From Pandoraea nosoerga (GTDB lineage Bacteria; Pseudomonadota; Gammaproteobacteria; Burkholderiales; Burkholderiaceae), in assembly GCF_902459585.1 (NCBI RefSeq), contig NZ_CABPSC010000002.1, positions 62,001 through 126,000 on the forward strand: 64,000 nucleotides of DNA, in the 5' to 3' direction. Below, piece after piece: positions 8,926-17,514 of this stretch (the stretch's first letter is position 1; the number at the start of each line of letters is the position of its first letter). The notes beneath the pieces were generated by a model. It saw only the letters and a program-made list of their open reading frames with translations, did no database searches and was not told the DNA's origin. A program made the translations under genes and the position numbers.

Positions 8926-9822
8926 TCACTGGGTAGAGCCGGCGGCAGGCGGTGCCAGCCGGCGTGTCAGGAACGCGGCCACCTCGCGCAGTGCTGCGGG
9001 CAAGGCGGCCAGACCGTGATGGGAAGCGCTGCGATGGCGCGTGACCTGCGTCGGCACGCCGGCCGCGATGAGTTCGGCAGCGTATTTTTCAGCTTCGACG
9101 TGCAGCAGGTCGTGTTCGGCGGAAGCGATCAGCGTGGGCGGCAAACCCGCGAGACGGCGTGATTCGAGCGGCGCCGCGTAGGGGTGCAGCCGCTGCGCCG
9201 CGTGGGGCAGGTAAGCGCGATAGCACTTGGCGCATTCGCTTGCCTCGATGTCGCTCGGCGTGCGGCCGTCGGCCAGGCGCGTCATGCTGGGATCGAGCAG
9301 CGGGGCGAGCAGCGCCTGTGCCGCGATCGCGATTTCACCGCGATCGCGTGCAATCATCGTGAGGGCCGTGGCAATATTGCCGCCGGCATCGTGACCGGCC
9401 ACCGCGAGACGGCGCGCGCTCGCCCCATACCGGCGGGCGTGGCGGTGCAGCCAGAGCGCGGCGTTCCAGGCGTCTTCGGGCGCGGCCGGAAACGGGTGCG
9501 CCGGAGCGAGCGAGTAGCCGACCGAGACGACCAGCGCCGGGATGTGAGCGGCGAGGTAGCGCGCGGCGGCGTCCCCGTCGTCGAGCGAGCCCCCGCAGAA
9601 GCCGCCGCCGTGGAAATACAGCACGGCGGGCAGGTGCGCTTCGAGCGGGACCACCACGCCCGGCTCGCCGGTGTGACCGACGCACGGCGCGGCAGACGGA
9701 TTCGGCCGGTACAGGCGCAGCGTGACCGGGCCGACGTGGCCGGCAACGCTCACCTCTTCGATGCGCAGCCCGTCGTCGGTGCGGGACAGCTGACCCGAGT
9801 GCGGCTTGGTGTTGACAGACAT
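8926..9822 (-). CDS. Alpha/beta hydrolase of the HSL family (LlpE-like), Asp at the nucleophile position
   Basis: About 298 residues. The hormone-sensitive-lipase oxyanion motif HGGGF is at 71-75, and the acid and histidine of the triad fit D238 (AEHDLL) and H269. The nucleophile elbow reads GHDAGGN, so residue 145 is Asp where the family has Ser (GDSAGG). A lipase-like gene, llpE, begins the bpeEF-oprC/ceoAB-opcM efflux operons of Burkholderia, and the same order is seen here; its job there is not settled. The ATG at 9822 gives a family-sized protein but has no clear Shine-Dalgarno. A GTG at 9849 is an alternative start. Confidence 0.8.
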   Translation of the reverse strand: MSVNTKPHSGQLSRTDDGLRIEEVSVAGHVGPVTLRLYRPNPSAAPCVGHTGEPGVVVPLEAHLPAVLYFHGGGFCGGSLDDGDAAARYLAAHIPALVVSVGYSLAPAHPFPAAPEDAWNAALWLHRHARRYGASARRLAVAGHDAGGNIATALTMIARDRGEIAIAAQALLAPLLDPSMTRLADGRTPSDIEASECAKCYRAYLPHAAQRLHPYAAPLESRRLAGLPPTLIASAEHDLLHVEAEKYAAELIAAGVPTQVTRHRSASHHGLAALPAALREVAAFLTRRLAPPAAGSTQ

Positions 9823-9951
9823 ATGGCGTTGGGCGCGCGCGAGCGACACCCCTCTGATGACATTGGATGGAGCGAAGTCTAGAGGCCACGGACATCCGGA
9901 TAAACGCCTATAATTTGGCAACACTGTTCGGCTAGCTCGACTAATCGACGC

Positions 9952-9972
9952 AAGCCTTATGGGCATTGGCTT
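9952..9972. promoter_or_regulatory. Candidate LysR-type binding site
   Basis: AAGCC and GGCTT are separated by 11 bases, a dyad spacing typical of LysR-type regulators. It lies in the 262-base gap between the divergent lipase-like and LysR genes. A TATAAT hexamer at 9909-9914 is in the same gap. The pairing with the LysR gene is inferred. Confidence 0.3.
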
Positions 9973-10084
9973 ATGCCGCCGACCAATATGCATATGCCCG
10001 CGCCGTTCGGGCGGGTGACGGGCACTGCAGCGGGTGCGATGGCGGTTCGGTCAGTGCAACATCATTCTCATCGAGGGAAACACC

Positions 10085-11110
10085 ATGGATCGCTTGCAGG
10101 CAATGCAGGTCTTCACGCGGGTGGTCGAGGCGAATAGCTTTTCGCGCGCGGCCGACAATCTCGGGCTGCCGCGCACCTCCGTGACCACCATCATTCAGAA
10201 TCTGGAGGCGCATCTGGGCACGCGGCTGCTGCAGCGCACGACCCGGCGGCTCAATCTCACGCCGGACGGGGCGGCGTACTACGAGCGCTGTCTGCGCATC
10301 CTGGCCGACATCGAGGAGACGGAATCTTCGTTCCGTGAGAGCAGCCAGCGCGTGCGCGGCAAGCTGCGCGTCGACATGCCGGGCTCGCTCGGCAAGCTCG
10401 TGGTGCTGCCGTCGCTGTGCGAGTTCCACGACCGCTACCCCGAGATCGAACTCATGGTCGGCATGGGCGACAAGCCGGTCGACCTGATTCAGGAAGGTGT
10501 CGATTGCGTGCTGCGCGTGGGCACGCTGCAGGATTCGAGCCTCGTCGCGCGCCGCGTCGGGCTGTTCCAGAGCCTGACGTGCGCCTCGCCCGCGTATCTC
10601 GAGCGCATGGGCGTGCCGCATACGCTGGAGGATCTGCAGCGCCACACGGCCGTGCACTATTTCTCGAGCCGCACGGGGCGCGTGCTCGAAGAGCAGTTCC
10701 TCGTGGACGGCAAGGAAGTCGAAATTCGCGTGCAGGGCTCGGTGGCCGTCAACGACGCCGAGGCGTATCTGCAGCTCGGCCTGGCCGGTTTCGGCATGGT
10801 GCAACTCGCGCGCTTCATGGCGCTGCCGTACCTGCAATCGGGCCAACTCGTGGAGGTGCTCCATCAGTGGAAACCGCCGCCCATGCCGATCTCGGCGGTG
10901 TATCCGCACAACCGCCATCTGTCGCCGAAAGTGCGCGTATTTGTCGACTTCATCGCCGAACTCTTCGAACGTTGCCCGTTGCTGCAAGGACTCGACGAGA
11001 CGGCCGGCCAGTGCAAGCCGACGGTCGCGGCGGCCGATGCCGATGCCAGCCCGAACGGTCGCTGGGGCACGTATGGCACCGAAATGGCGCCACAGGAGGT
11101 GGTGGTTTGA
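10085..11110 (+). CDS. LysR-family transcriptional regulator, divergent from efflux operon (BpeT/CeoR-like position)
   Basis: About 341 residues. An N-terminal winged helix-turn-helix (residues 1-60, ending in the usual RLLQRTTRRLNLTPDG) precedes a type-2 periplasmic-binding-like effector domain. The ATG at 10085 has GAGGGA six bases upstream. In Burkholderia the llpE-bpeEF-oprC operon is controlled by a divergent LysR activator, so this protein probably activates the efflux operon; that is an inference from position. The last codons overlap the GNAT gene start. Confidence 0.88.
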   Translation: MDRLQAMQVFTRVVEANSFSRAADNLGLPRTSVTTIIQNLEAHLGTRLLQRTTRRLNLTPDGAAYYERCLRILADIEETESSFRESSQRVRGKLRVDMPGSLGKLVVLPSLCEFHDRYPEIELMVGMGDKPVDLIQEGVDCVLRVGTLQDSSLVARRVGLFQSLTCASPAYLERMGVPHTLEDLQRHTAVHYFSSRTGRVLEEQFLVDGKEVEIRVQGSVAVNDAEAYLQLGLAGFGMVQLARFMALPYLQSGQLVEVLHQWKPPPMPISAVYPHNRHLSPKVRVFVDFIAELFERCPLLQGLDETAGQCKPTVAAADADASPNGRWGTYGTEMAPQEVVV

Positions 11111-11682
11111 CATCCGGGCCGGCGGCGCGGGTGAGGCGCGCCACGCCGGCCGACGCCGCCGCATTGCCGGGCGTCGAGCGCAGCGCCGGCGACCTGTTCC
11201 GGACGCTGCCCGGCCTGGGCTGGCTCGCAGATGGCGAGCCGATTGCCGAAGCGCATCATCGGCGATGGATCGCCTCGGGCACGGTCTGGGTGGCGGTGGA
11301 CCCGCACGGCGAGCCCGACGCTCCCGTCGGTTTTCTGGACGCTGAAGCCTTTGACGACGCCCTGCACGTTTGGGAAATGTCGGTGCACAGGCGCTGGCAA
11401 GGGCGGGGCATCGGGCGGGCGTTGCTCGATGCGGCGAGCGCCCATGCGTGCGACGTGGGCCTTGCCAGGCTGACCCTCACCACGTTCTCCGACGTTCCCT
11501 GGAACGCGCCGTATTACGCGCGCATGGGGTTCACGCGCATCGACGCCAGCGCACTATGTACGCGTTTGCAAAGCGTACTGGAAGCGGAAATTGCCGCCGG
11601 TCTGCCGGCGGCACGGCGCTGTGCAATGCAGCGGTGGACGAACGCAACGGCCGGAACGTCAGGAATCACAGGATCGGCCTGA
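11107..11682 (+). CDS. GNAT-family N-acetyltransferase
   Basis: About 191 residues. The acetyl-CoA-binding motif A is clear: a beta strand (WEMSVHRRWQ) runs into GRGIGRALLDAA, followed by the W-N-A-P-Y-Y-x-R-M-G-F motif common to small-molecule or protein acetyltransferases. The substrate is unknown. The start is probably TTG at 11107, seven bases after AGGAGG, overlapping the LysR stop as TTGA; a GTG at 11104 is the alternative. Overlap implies translational coupling to the regulator. Confidence 0.8.
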   Translation: MTSGPAARVRRATPADAAALPGVERSAGDLFRTLPGLGWLADGEPIAEAHHRRWIASGTVWVAVDPHGEPDAPVGFLDAEAFDDALHVWEMSVHRRWQGRGIGRALLDAASAHACDVGLARLTLTTFSDVPWNAPYYARMGFTRIDASALCTRLQSVLEAEIAAGLPAARRCAMQRWTNATAGTSGITGSA

Positions 11683-11721
11683 CGCCGCGGCTTACGCAAC
11701 GCCAGGCGCGCGGCCCAAAGA

Positions 11722-11755
11722 AAAGCCCCCGGCATTGCGGCTCGGGGGCTTTCGC
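11722..11755. terminator. Bidirectional terminator between GNAT and cphA'
   Basis: The stem AAAGCCCCCG/CGGGGGCTTT (11722-11731 with 11743-11752) separates two convergent genes. Its T-tract is short on the plus strand and better on the minus strand. Confidence 0.6.
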
Positions 11756-11865
11756 GATACCTCCCTGTGTCAGGCGTCGGCAGCCGTGAGCCGGAAGGGC
11801 GGAAGAAGGGCGGAAGAAGGTGGGGGGAACGGGGCAGAAGCGGAGAGAAAAGGAGGGCGGTCCGG

Positions 11866-14445
11866 TCAGTGTGCCGAGGCTTCCTTGACGCGCTTGCCGA
11901 TGTGCTCGAGCGCTTCGTCGACCTGATCGATGAGGATCAGGCACAGGTCGCCCGGTTGCAGGCGCGCCAGCGCCGTGTCGATCGCCACGAACTCGCCGCG
12001 GATTTCGTCGATGTGAGTGGCGCGGCGCGCGTTGGCCAGACCCTCGCGCAGCAAGCGCAGCACTTCACCGTCTTCGCGGCCTCGCTGGCATTGATCCTGA
12101 TAGAGCAGCACGTCGTCGAAGGCGTCGCCAAGGATCTGCGTCTGGCGGCGGATGTCTTCGTCGCGACGGTCACCCGCCCCCGAAATCACCACCGAACGGC
12201 GGCGCGCCGGCATCGTTTCGACGGCCTGCGTGAGCGCCGCGATCGCATCCGGGTTGTGGCCGTAGTCCGCAATCACGGTCGCGCCCTTGTAGTCGAACAC
12301 GTTGAATCGGCCGGGTGCGGTGCCCGCATCGTTGACGAACGTGGCAAGGCCCGCGCGGATCGTCACCGGGTCGAGCTCGAGCGCCCATGCCGCGCCGATG
12401 GCGGCCATCGCGTTCTCGACCTGGAAGCCGATCGCGCCACCGCGCGTGAGCGGAATTGCCGCCAGCGCATAGCGGGTTTCTTCGCTGCCGCGCGCGGCCA
12501 CGATGTGACGGTCCTCGACGTACACGACTCGCTTGCCCTTCGCGCGATGCGTGGCGAGCACGGGATGCGCGCCGTCGACGGCGAAATAGGTCACGTCGCC
12601 GGGGCAGGCGTCGGCCATGCGCGCGACCATCGGATCGGCGGCGTTGAGTACGGCCATGCCGCGCGGCGCCACGTTGCGCACGATTACGCTCTTGAGCACC
12701 GCCAGATCCTCGACGGTATTGATGTACGACAGGCCCAGGTGGTCGCCCATGCCGATGTTCGTCACCACCGCCACGTCGCAACGGTCGTAAGCGAGACCCT
12801 CGCGCAGCAGACCCCCGCGCGCGGTCTCGAACACGGCCGCGTCCACGTCCGGATGCATCAGCACGTTGCGCGCGCTGCGCGGACCGCTGCAGTCGCCGGT
12901 GTCAATGCGTTGACCGCTGATATAGATGCCGTCGGTGCCGGTCATGCCCACGCGCAGCCCTTGCTGTGCAATCAGGTGGGCAATCAGGCGCACCGTGGTC
13001 GTCTTGCCGTTGGTGCCGGAGACGGCCACGACCGGAATGCGGCCGTCGTCTCCGTCTTCGAACATCGTCGAGACGATCGCTTCGCCGACCGCGCGGCCCT
13101 TGCCGTATGACGGCTGCAGATGCATGCGCAGGCCGGGCGCGGCGTTGACTTCCACGATGCCGCCCGCCTGTTCCTCGAACGGGCGGATGACGGTCTCGCA
13201 CACGGCGTCGACCCCGGCGATGTCGAGCCCGACCTGCTGGGCCGCGGCTACCGCACGCGCGGCGATTTCCGGGTGGACGTCGTCGGTCACGTCGGTTGCC
13301 GTGCCGCCCGTCGACAGGTTGGCGTTGTTGCGCAGCACCACGCGCGCGCCGGCCTCGGGTACGGAGTCGGCGTCGAGCCCCTGCTTGGCGAGCGTGGCGA
13401 GTGCGATGTCGTCGAAGCGAATCTTGGTGAGCGACGTGGCGTGGCCTTCGCCACGGCGCGGGTCGGCGTTTACCGCATCCACGAGCTGGCGCACGGTATG
13501 CACGCCGTCGCCCGTTACCTGCGGCGGGTCGCGACGCGCGGCCGCCACCAGCTTGTTGCCGATGACCAGCAGGCGGAAGTCATGACCGGGGATGTAGCGC
13601 TCGATGATGACGTCGCGGCTGATGTCCTGCGCGGCCTCGAACGCCTTCTCGATCTCTTCGCGCGTGCGCAGGCGCACGGCGACGCCCTTGCCCTGGTTGC
13701 CGTCGCGCGGCTTGACCACGACGGGCGCATCGATTTCCTGCACGAGCTTCCATGCATCTTCGATATTGCGCACGGTGCCGCCGAGCGGGACCGGCACGCC
13801 GGCCGCGTGCAGCAGCGTCTTCGTCAGGTCCTTGTCCTGCGCGATCGATTCGGCCACGGCCGAGGTGCGATCGGTTTCGGCCGCCTGGATGCGACGCTGC
13901 TTGCTGCCCCAACCGAACTGCACCATCGAGCCTTCGGTGAGACGGCGGTACGGAATGCCGCGCGCCACGGCGGCATGGACGATCGAACCGGTGGACGGGC
14001 CGAGGCGCACGTCCTCGTCGAGATCGCGCAGGCGATGGAGCGCGTCGGCCAGATCGAACGGGCTGTCCTCGAGCGCGGCATTGACGAGCTGCTGCGCGAG
14101 ATCGAACGCGAGACGGCCGACCGGCTCTTCGCTGTACTGCACCACGACCTGAAACGTGCCCGGCTCGATGGTCTGCGTCGTCTGACTGAAGGTGACCGGA
14201 CAGCCCGCGGCGGCCTGCAGGTGCAGCGCCGTCGTGGCGAGCGCGTCGGCCAGCGACACCGGACGCTCCTCGGCATCCGGCGTGAGCGCCGGCAGCTCGG
14301 CGAAGCGAGCGCGCAGACGAGCCTCGAAGCCGGCCAGATTGCCGATCGAGTATTCCAGATCGGTGCACGTCACGATCGCCTCGATGGCGGTGTGGCGGCT
14401 CCAGAGGTTCGGGCCGCGCAATGCGCGGATACGGGAGACTTCCAT
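11866..14445 (-). CDS. cphA: Cyanophycin synthetase, second paralogue (CphA')
   Basis: About 859 residues. An N-terminal cyanophycin-synthetase domain is followed by an ATP-grasp domain (VVVKPRDGNQGKGV, then the D-F-R-L-L-V-I-G segment) and a Mur-ligase-like domain with P-loop GTNGKTTT (Lys near 481) and the usual DYGHNPDA motif. The enzyme class polymerises aspartate and arginine into multi-L-arginyl-poly-L-aspartate using ATP. The ATG at 14445 matches the family N-terminus (MEVSRIRALRGPNLW) and has AGGGA nine bases upstream; a GTG at 14469 is possible. It lies about 140 bases downstream of the first synthetase, so one transcript may carry both. Confidence 0.93.
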   Translation of the reverse strand: MEVSRIRALRGPNLWSRHTAIEAIVTCTDLEYSIGNLAGFEARLRARFAELPALTPDAEERPVSLADALATTALHLQAAAGCPVTFSQTTQTIEPGTFQVVVQYSEEPVGRLAFDLAQQLVNAALEDSPFDLADALHRLRDLDEDVRLGPSTGSIVHAAVARGIPYRRLTEGSMVQFGWGSKQRRIQAAETDRTSAVAESIAQDKDLTKTLLHAAGVPVPLGGTVRNIEDAWKLVQEIDAPVVVKPRDGNQGKGVAVRLRTREEIEKAFEAAQDISRDVIIERYIPGHDFRLLVIGNKLVAAARRDPPQVTGDGVHTVRQLVDAVNADPRRGEGHATSLTKIRFDDIALATLAKQGLDADSVPEAGARVVLRNNANLSTGGTATDVTDDVHPEIAARAVAAAQQVGLDIAGVDAVCETVIRPFEEQAGGIVEVNAAPGLRMHLQPSYGKGRAVGEAIVSTMFEDGDDGRIPVVAVSGTNGKTTTVRLIAHLIAQQGLRVGMTGTDGIYISGQRIDTGDCSGPRSARNVLMHPDVDAAVFETARGGLLREGLAYDRCDVAVVTNIGMGDHLGLSYINTVEDLAVLKSVIVRNVAPRGMAVLNAADPMVARMADACPGDVTYFAVDGAHPVLATHRAKGKRVVYVEDRHIVAARGSEETRYALAAIPLTRGGAIGFQVENAMAAIGAAWALELDPVTIRAGLATFVNDAGTAPGRFNVFDYKGATVIADYGHNPDAIAALTQAVETMPARRRSVVISGAGDRRDEDIRRQTQILGDAFDDVLLYQDQCQRGREDGEVLRLLREGLANARRATHIDEIRGEFVAIDTALARLQPGDLCLILIDQVDEALEHIGKRVKEASAH

Positions 14446-14545
14446 AAATTGCAATCCCTGTCTGTCCACTTCGCGTCCCCTGTATGGCGGTTGGTCGGCG
14501 AGAAAAACGACTGTGGTTTGGGTATTCGGTAGCTATCTATATAGA

Positions 14546-14577
14546 GAAGACGGCGGCGGGCGGCGCGCGCCGTCTTC
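14546..14577. promoter_or_regulatory. Hairpin between the two cyanophycin synthetase genes
   Basis: GAAGACGGCG (14546-14555) and its exact complement (14568-14577) form a 10-bp stem with a 12-base GC-rich loop, just past the first synthetase stop. No T-run follows on the minus strand. It could tune the level of the downstream synthetase. Confidence 0.4.
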
Positions 14578-14586
14578 AGGCGCCGC

Positions 14587-17220
14587 TCAGGCGGCCAGCG
14601 CGCGCATCGGCTGGCCCATCCACAGATGCACCAGATCGAGCATTGCCGCGGCGCCGCCTTCGTCAGCCTGCAACACGAGCAGTTCGCCGCTCGCGAGTTG
14701 CGCGAGCGCCGCTTCGGCCGCTGCACGCCGCTCGCCCGCATCGCTCACCTGCACCTTGGTGCCGGCCGCGTCCAGGCCTGCGCGCAGCTGGGCCCGCATC
14801 TCGTCGGCCGGGCGCTTGCGCGCGACGCTCAGGTCGTCGCACAGCACCACGCGGTCGAAGGTCTCGCCGAGCAGCTTGCCCTGGGCTTGCAGGTCTTCGT
14901 CCATGCGGTCGGCGCCGGCGCCGTACACCGCAATGCGGCGGGCGGCAGGCAGCGTGCCGAGCGCGGCGGCGAGCGCGGCGAGCGCCGGGGCGTTGTGGGC
15001 GTCGTCGACGATGACCGTCGCCCCTTGCTTCTCGAACAGCGTGAAGCGACCCGGCGCGTCGACCTGACCCACGTCGAACGTGATCACGCCGGTGCGCAGG
15101 ACCTCGATGGCGACGCCCATCGACCAGGCGGCGGCCACGGCGGCGAGCACGTTCTCGACCTGGAAGGCGACTCGGCCGGCATACGTCAGCGGCATGCTGG
15201 CCGTGGCGCCGAGCACGGTTTCGTCCGTGCCGGTGGCGAGGATCACCTGAGCGTCGCGCACGAACACCACGCGCTTGCCTGCGGCGCGATGCGCCACGAT
15301 GGCCGGCAGGTTTTCGTCCAGACCGAAGAAGATCACGTCGCCATCGCACAGCTCGGCCATTTCCACCACGAGCGGATCGCGGGCGTTGAGCACCGCGACG
15401 CCATCGGGCAGCACCACGTCGACTTGCGTGCGCAGCACGCTGAACATGCGATCCACGTCCTCGACGAAATACTGGCCCAGATGGTCGGGGCGGTCGATGT
15501 TGGTCACGATGCCGACCTGGCAGCGGTCGTAGGCCAGCCCTTCCGAGAGGATGGCAGTGCTGTCGTTCTCGAAGACGGCGGCGCTCACGCTCGCGTTCAT
15601 CAGCACGCGCCGCGCGGCATCCCAGTTGGCGCGGTCGCCGCCCTGAACGAGGCGCTTGTCGAGGAACAGGCCGTCGCTGCACGCGAGTCCCGTGTGCTCG
15701 CCCGCGAGTTGCAGCAAATGCGCAAGCAGGCGGGCCACCACGGTCTTGCCGTTGGTGCCGGTGATGCCGACGACGGGAATGCGGCCCGCGTCGCCCTCGG
15801 GAAACAGATGGTCGACGATGGCGCGGCCCACCGGACGCGGCGTGCCTTCGGCCGGCTTGAGATGCATGAGCAGGCCCGGGCCGGCGTTGACTTCGACGAT
15901 GGCGCCGCGCTGCTCGGTGAGCGGGCGCGAGATGTCTTCGGCGACCAGATCGACGCCTGCGATGTCAAGCCCGACGATGCGCGCGGCGAGCGATGCATGG
16001 GCTGCCACGCTCGGGTGCACGCGGTCGGTGACGTCGAATGCGACGTTGCCGTTGCGCTGGATCAGCACGTTTTTGCCTTCGGGCGGCACGGAGTCGGCGT
16101 CGAAGCCCTGGCGCCGCAGTTCCAGCCGGGCCGACGAATCGATGCGCACGCGGTTGAGCGGCTGGTCTTCGGCGCTGCCGCGGCGCGGGTCGCTATTGAT
16201 CTGCAGCTCGATGAGTTCCGAGATGGTGTGCTTGCCGTCGCCGACGACGCAGGCCATCTCGCCCATGGCCGCGGCCACGACGCGGCCGCCCACCACGAGC
16301 AGGCGGTGCTCGAGGCCCGGCACGAAGCGCTCGACGATCACGCCGCTGCCTTCCTCGAGCGCAACGTCGAACGCCGTGGTGACCTCTTCTCGCGTGGTGA
16401 GATTGATGAATACGCCGCGGCCGTGGTTGCCGTCGTAGGGTTTCACGACGACCGGCAGACCGATGTCTTCAGCGGCCTCCCAGGCGTCCTCGGCGCTGTC
16501 GACCAGCCGGCCTTCAGGCACGGGCACGCCGCACGATTCGAGCAGTTGCTTGGTGAGATCCTTGTCGCGCGAGATGCTCTCGGCAATGGCGGGGGTGCGG
16601 TCGGTCTCGGCGGTCCAGATGCGGCGCGCGGCGGCGCCGTAGCCCAATTGCACCAGATTGCCGTCCGACAGACGCAGGTGGGGGATGTCGCGGTCGTCGG
16701 CGGCGTCCACGATGCACGCCGTGCTCGGACCGAGACAGTGCTTGTCGACCAGGCCGCGCAGGTTTTCGACGGCGGCCTCGACGTCGTAGGGGCGGTCTTC
16801 GATGGCCGCCATGACCAGATCGCGGGCGGCGAACAGAGCCGCGCGCGTCACATCTTCGTGCCAGGCGCGAACGATCACCTTGTAGACGCCCGGAATTGGC
16901 GTCTCGCGCGCCTTGCCGAAGCCGCCGGGCATGCCGGCGAGGTTCTGAAGTTCGAGCGTGACGTGCTCGAGAATGTGACCAGGCCAGGTGCCTTCGCGCA
17001 AGCGCTGCAGGAAGCCGCCGCGCTCGCCGATGCTGCAGCGGTGCTCGATGAGGCTCGGCAGCCATTCGGACAGCCGCTCGGGGAACCCCGGGATCTTGTT
17101 GGACGGGAACTCCTCGAGCTCGCCGATATCGACCCATGCCTCAAGCACCGGCCGATATGTCCACATATTCGGCCCGCGCAGTGACAGGACATCGAAAATT
17201 TCAATGTCTTTCTTTTTCAT
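14587..17220 (-). CDS. cphA: Cyanophycin synthetase, first paralogue (CphA)
   Basis: About 877 residues with the three-domain plan of cyanophycin synthetases: N-terminal domain, ATP-grasp domain (VVVKPYDGNHGRGV) and a Mur-ligase domain with P-loop GTNGKT (Lys near 492) and DDAHNAPA. It should add Asp to the backbone and Arg to its side chains. Near residues 315-325 the loop reads AAAMGEMACVVGDG where the neighbouring paralogue has AAARRDPPQVTGDG, so the two are clearly diverged. The gene opens with MKKKDIEIFDVLSLRGPNMW. It is the promoter-proximal member of the pair and diverges from the ABC exporter gene across about 294 bases. No cyanophycinase is in the window. Confidence 0.93.
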   Translation of the reverse strand: MKKKDIEIFDVLSLRGPNMWTYRPVLEAWVDIGELEEFPSNKIPGFPERLSEWLPSLIEHRCSIGERGGFLQRLREGTWPGHILEHVTLELQNLAGMPGGFGKARETPIPGVYKVIVRAWHEDVTRAALFAARDLVMAAIEDRPYDVEAAVENLRGLVDKHCLGPSTACIVDAADDRDIPHLRLSDGNLVQLGYGAAARRIWTAETDRTPAIAESISRDKDLTKQLLESCGVPVPEGRLVDSAEDAWEAAEDIGLPVVVKPYDGNHGRGVFINLTTREEVTTAFDVALEEGSGVIVERFVPGLEHRLLVVGGRVVAAAMGEMACVVGDGKHTISELIELQINSDPRRGSAEDQPLNRVRIDSSARLELRRQGFDADSVPPEGKNVLIQRNGNVAFDVTDRVHPSVAAHASLAARIVGLDIAGVDLVAEDISRPLTEQRGAIVEVNAGPGLLMHLKPAEGTPRPVGRAIVDHLFPEGDAGRIPVVGITGTNGKTVVARLLAHLLQLAGEHTGLACSDGLFLDKRLVQGGDRANWDAARRVLMNASVSAAVFENDSTAILSEGLAYDRCQVGIVTNIDRPDHLGQYFVEDVDRMFSVLRTQVDVVLPDGVAVLNARDPLVVEMAELCDGDVIFFGLDENLPAIVAHRAAGKRVVFVRDAQVILATGTDETVLGATASMPLTYAGRVAFQVENVLAAVAAAWSMGVAIEVLRTGVITFDVGQVDAPGRFTLFEKQGATVIVDDAHNAPALAALAAALGTLPAARRIAVYGAGADRMDEDLQAQGKLLGETFDRVVLCDDLSVARKRPADEMRAQLRAGLDAAGTKVQVSDAGERRAAAEAALAQLASGELLVLQADEGGAAAMLDLVHLWMGQPMRALAA

Positions 17221-17301
17221 CTAAGGCTTATTTCACGCGTTCTGGCTGGTCTGGGAAGCCGGCGAGGCCGATTTCGGGCGGCGCAGCCGGTCGCGCTATT
17301 A

Positions 17302-17311
17302 CAGTTAACTG
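17302..17311. promoter_or_regulatory. Palindrome in the divergent cphA / ABC exporter promoter region
   Basis: CAGTTAACTG is a perfect 10-bp palindrome inside an AT-rich patch of the 17221-17514 gap, close to where a cphA promoter would sit. A plus-strand TATACT hexamer at 17416-17421 could be the exporter -10 box, but no good -35 accompanies it. Confidence 0.3.
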
Positions 17312-17514
17312 GTTACTTAACGTGAAAATCCGCAAACGGTTGACCGTCGCAACAATATTTCCATTGTGCGGTGTGTCATCGGGGAACTCCGCGCCGCAAA
17401 GGGCGTCGCTGTGGTTATACTTGCGGCAAATTCGCGGACTGACAGGGAAAGTCCGCCTTGATTCTTCTCCGTTTGCCTCGATGTCCGCCCCTTGAGGACA
17501 CGTCTGCCGCAGCA

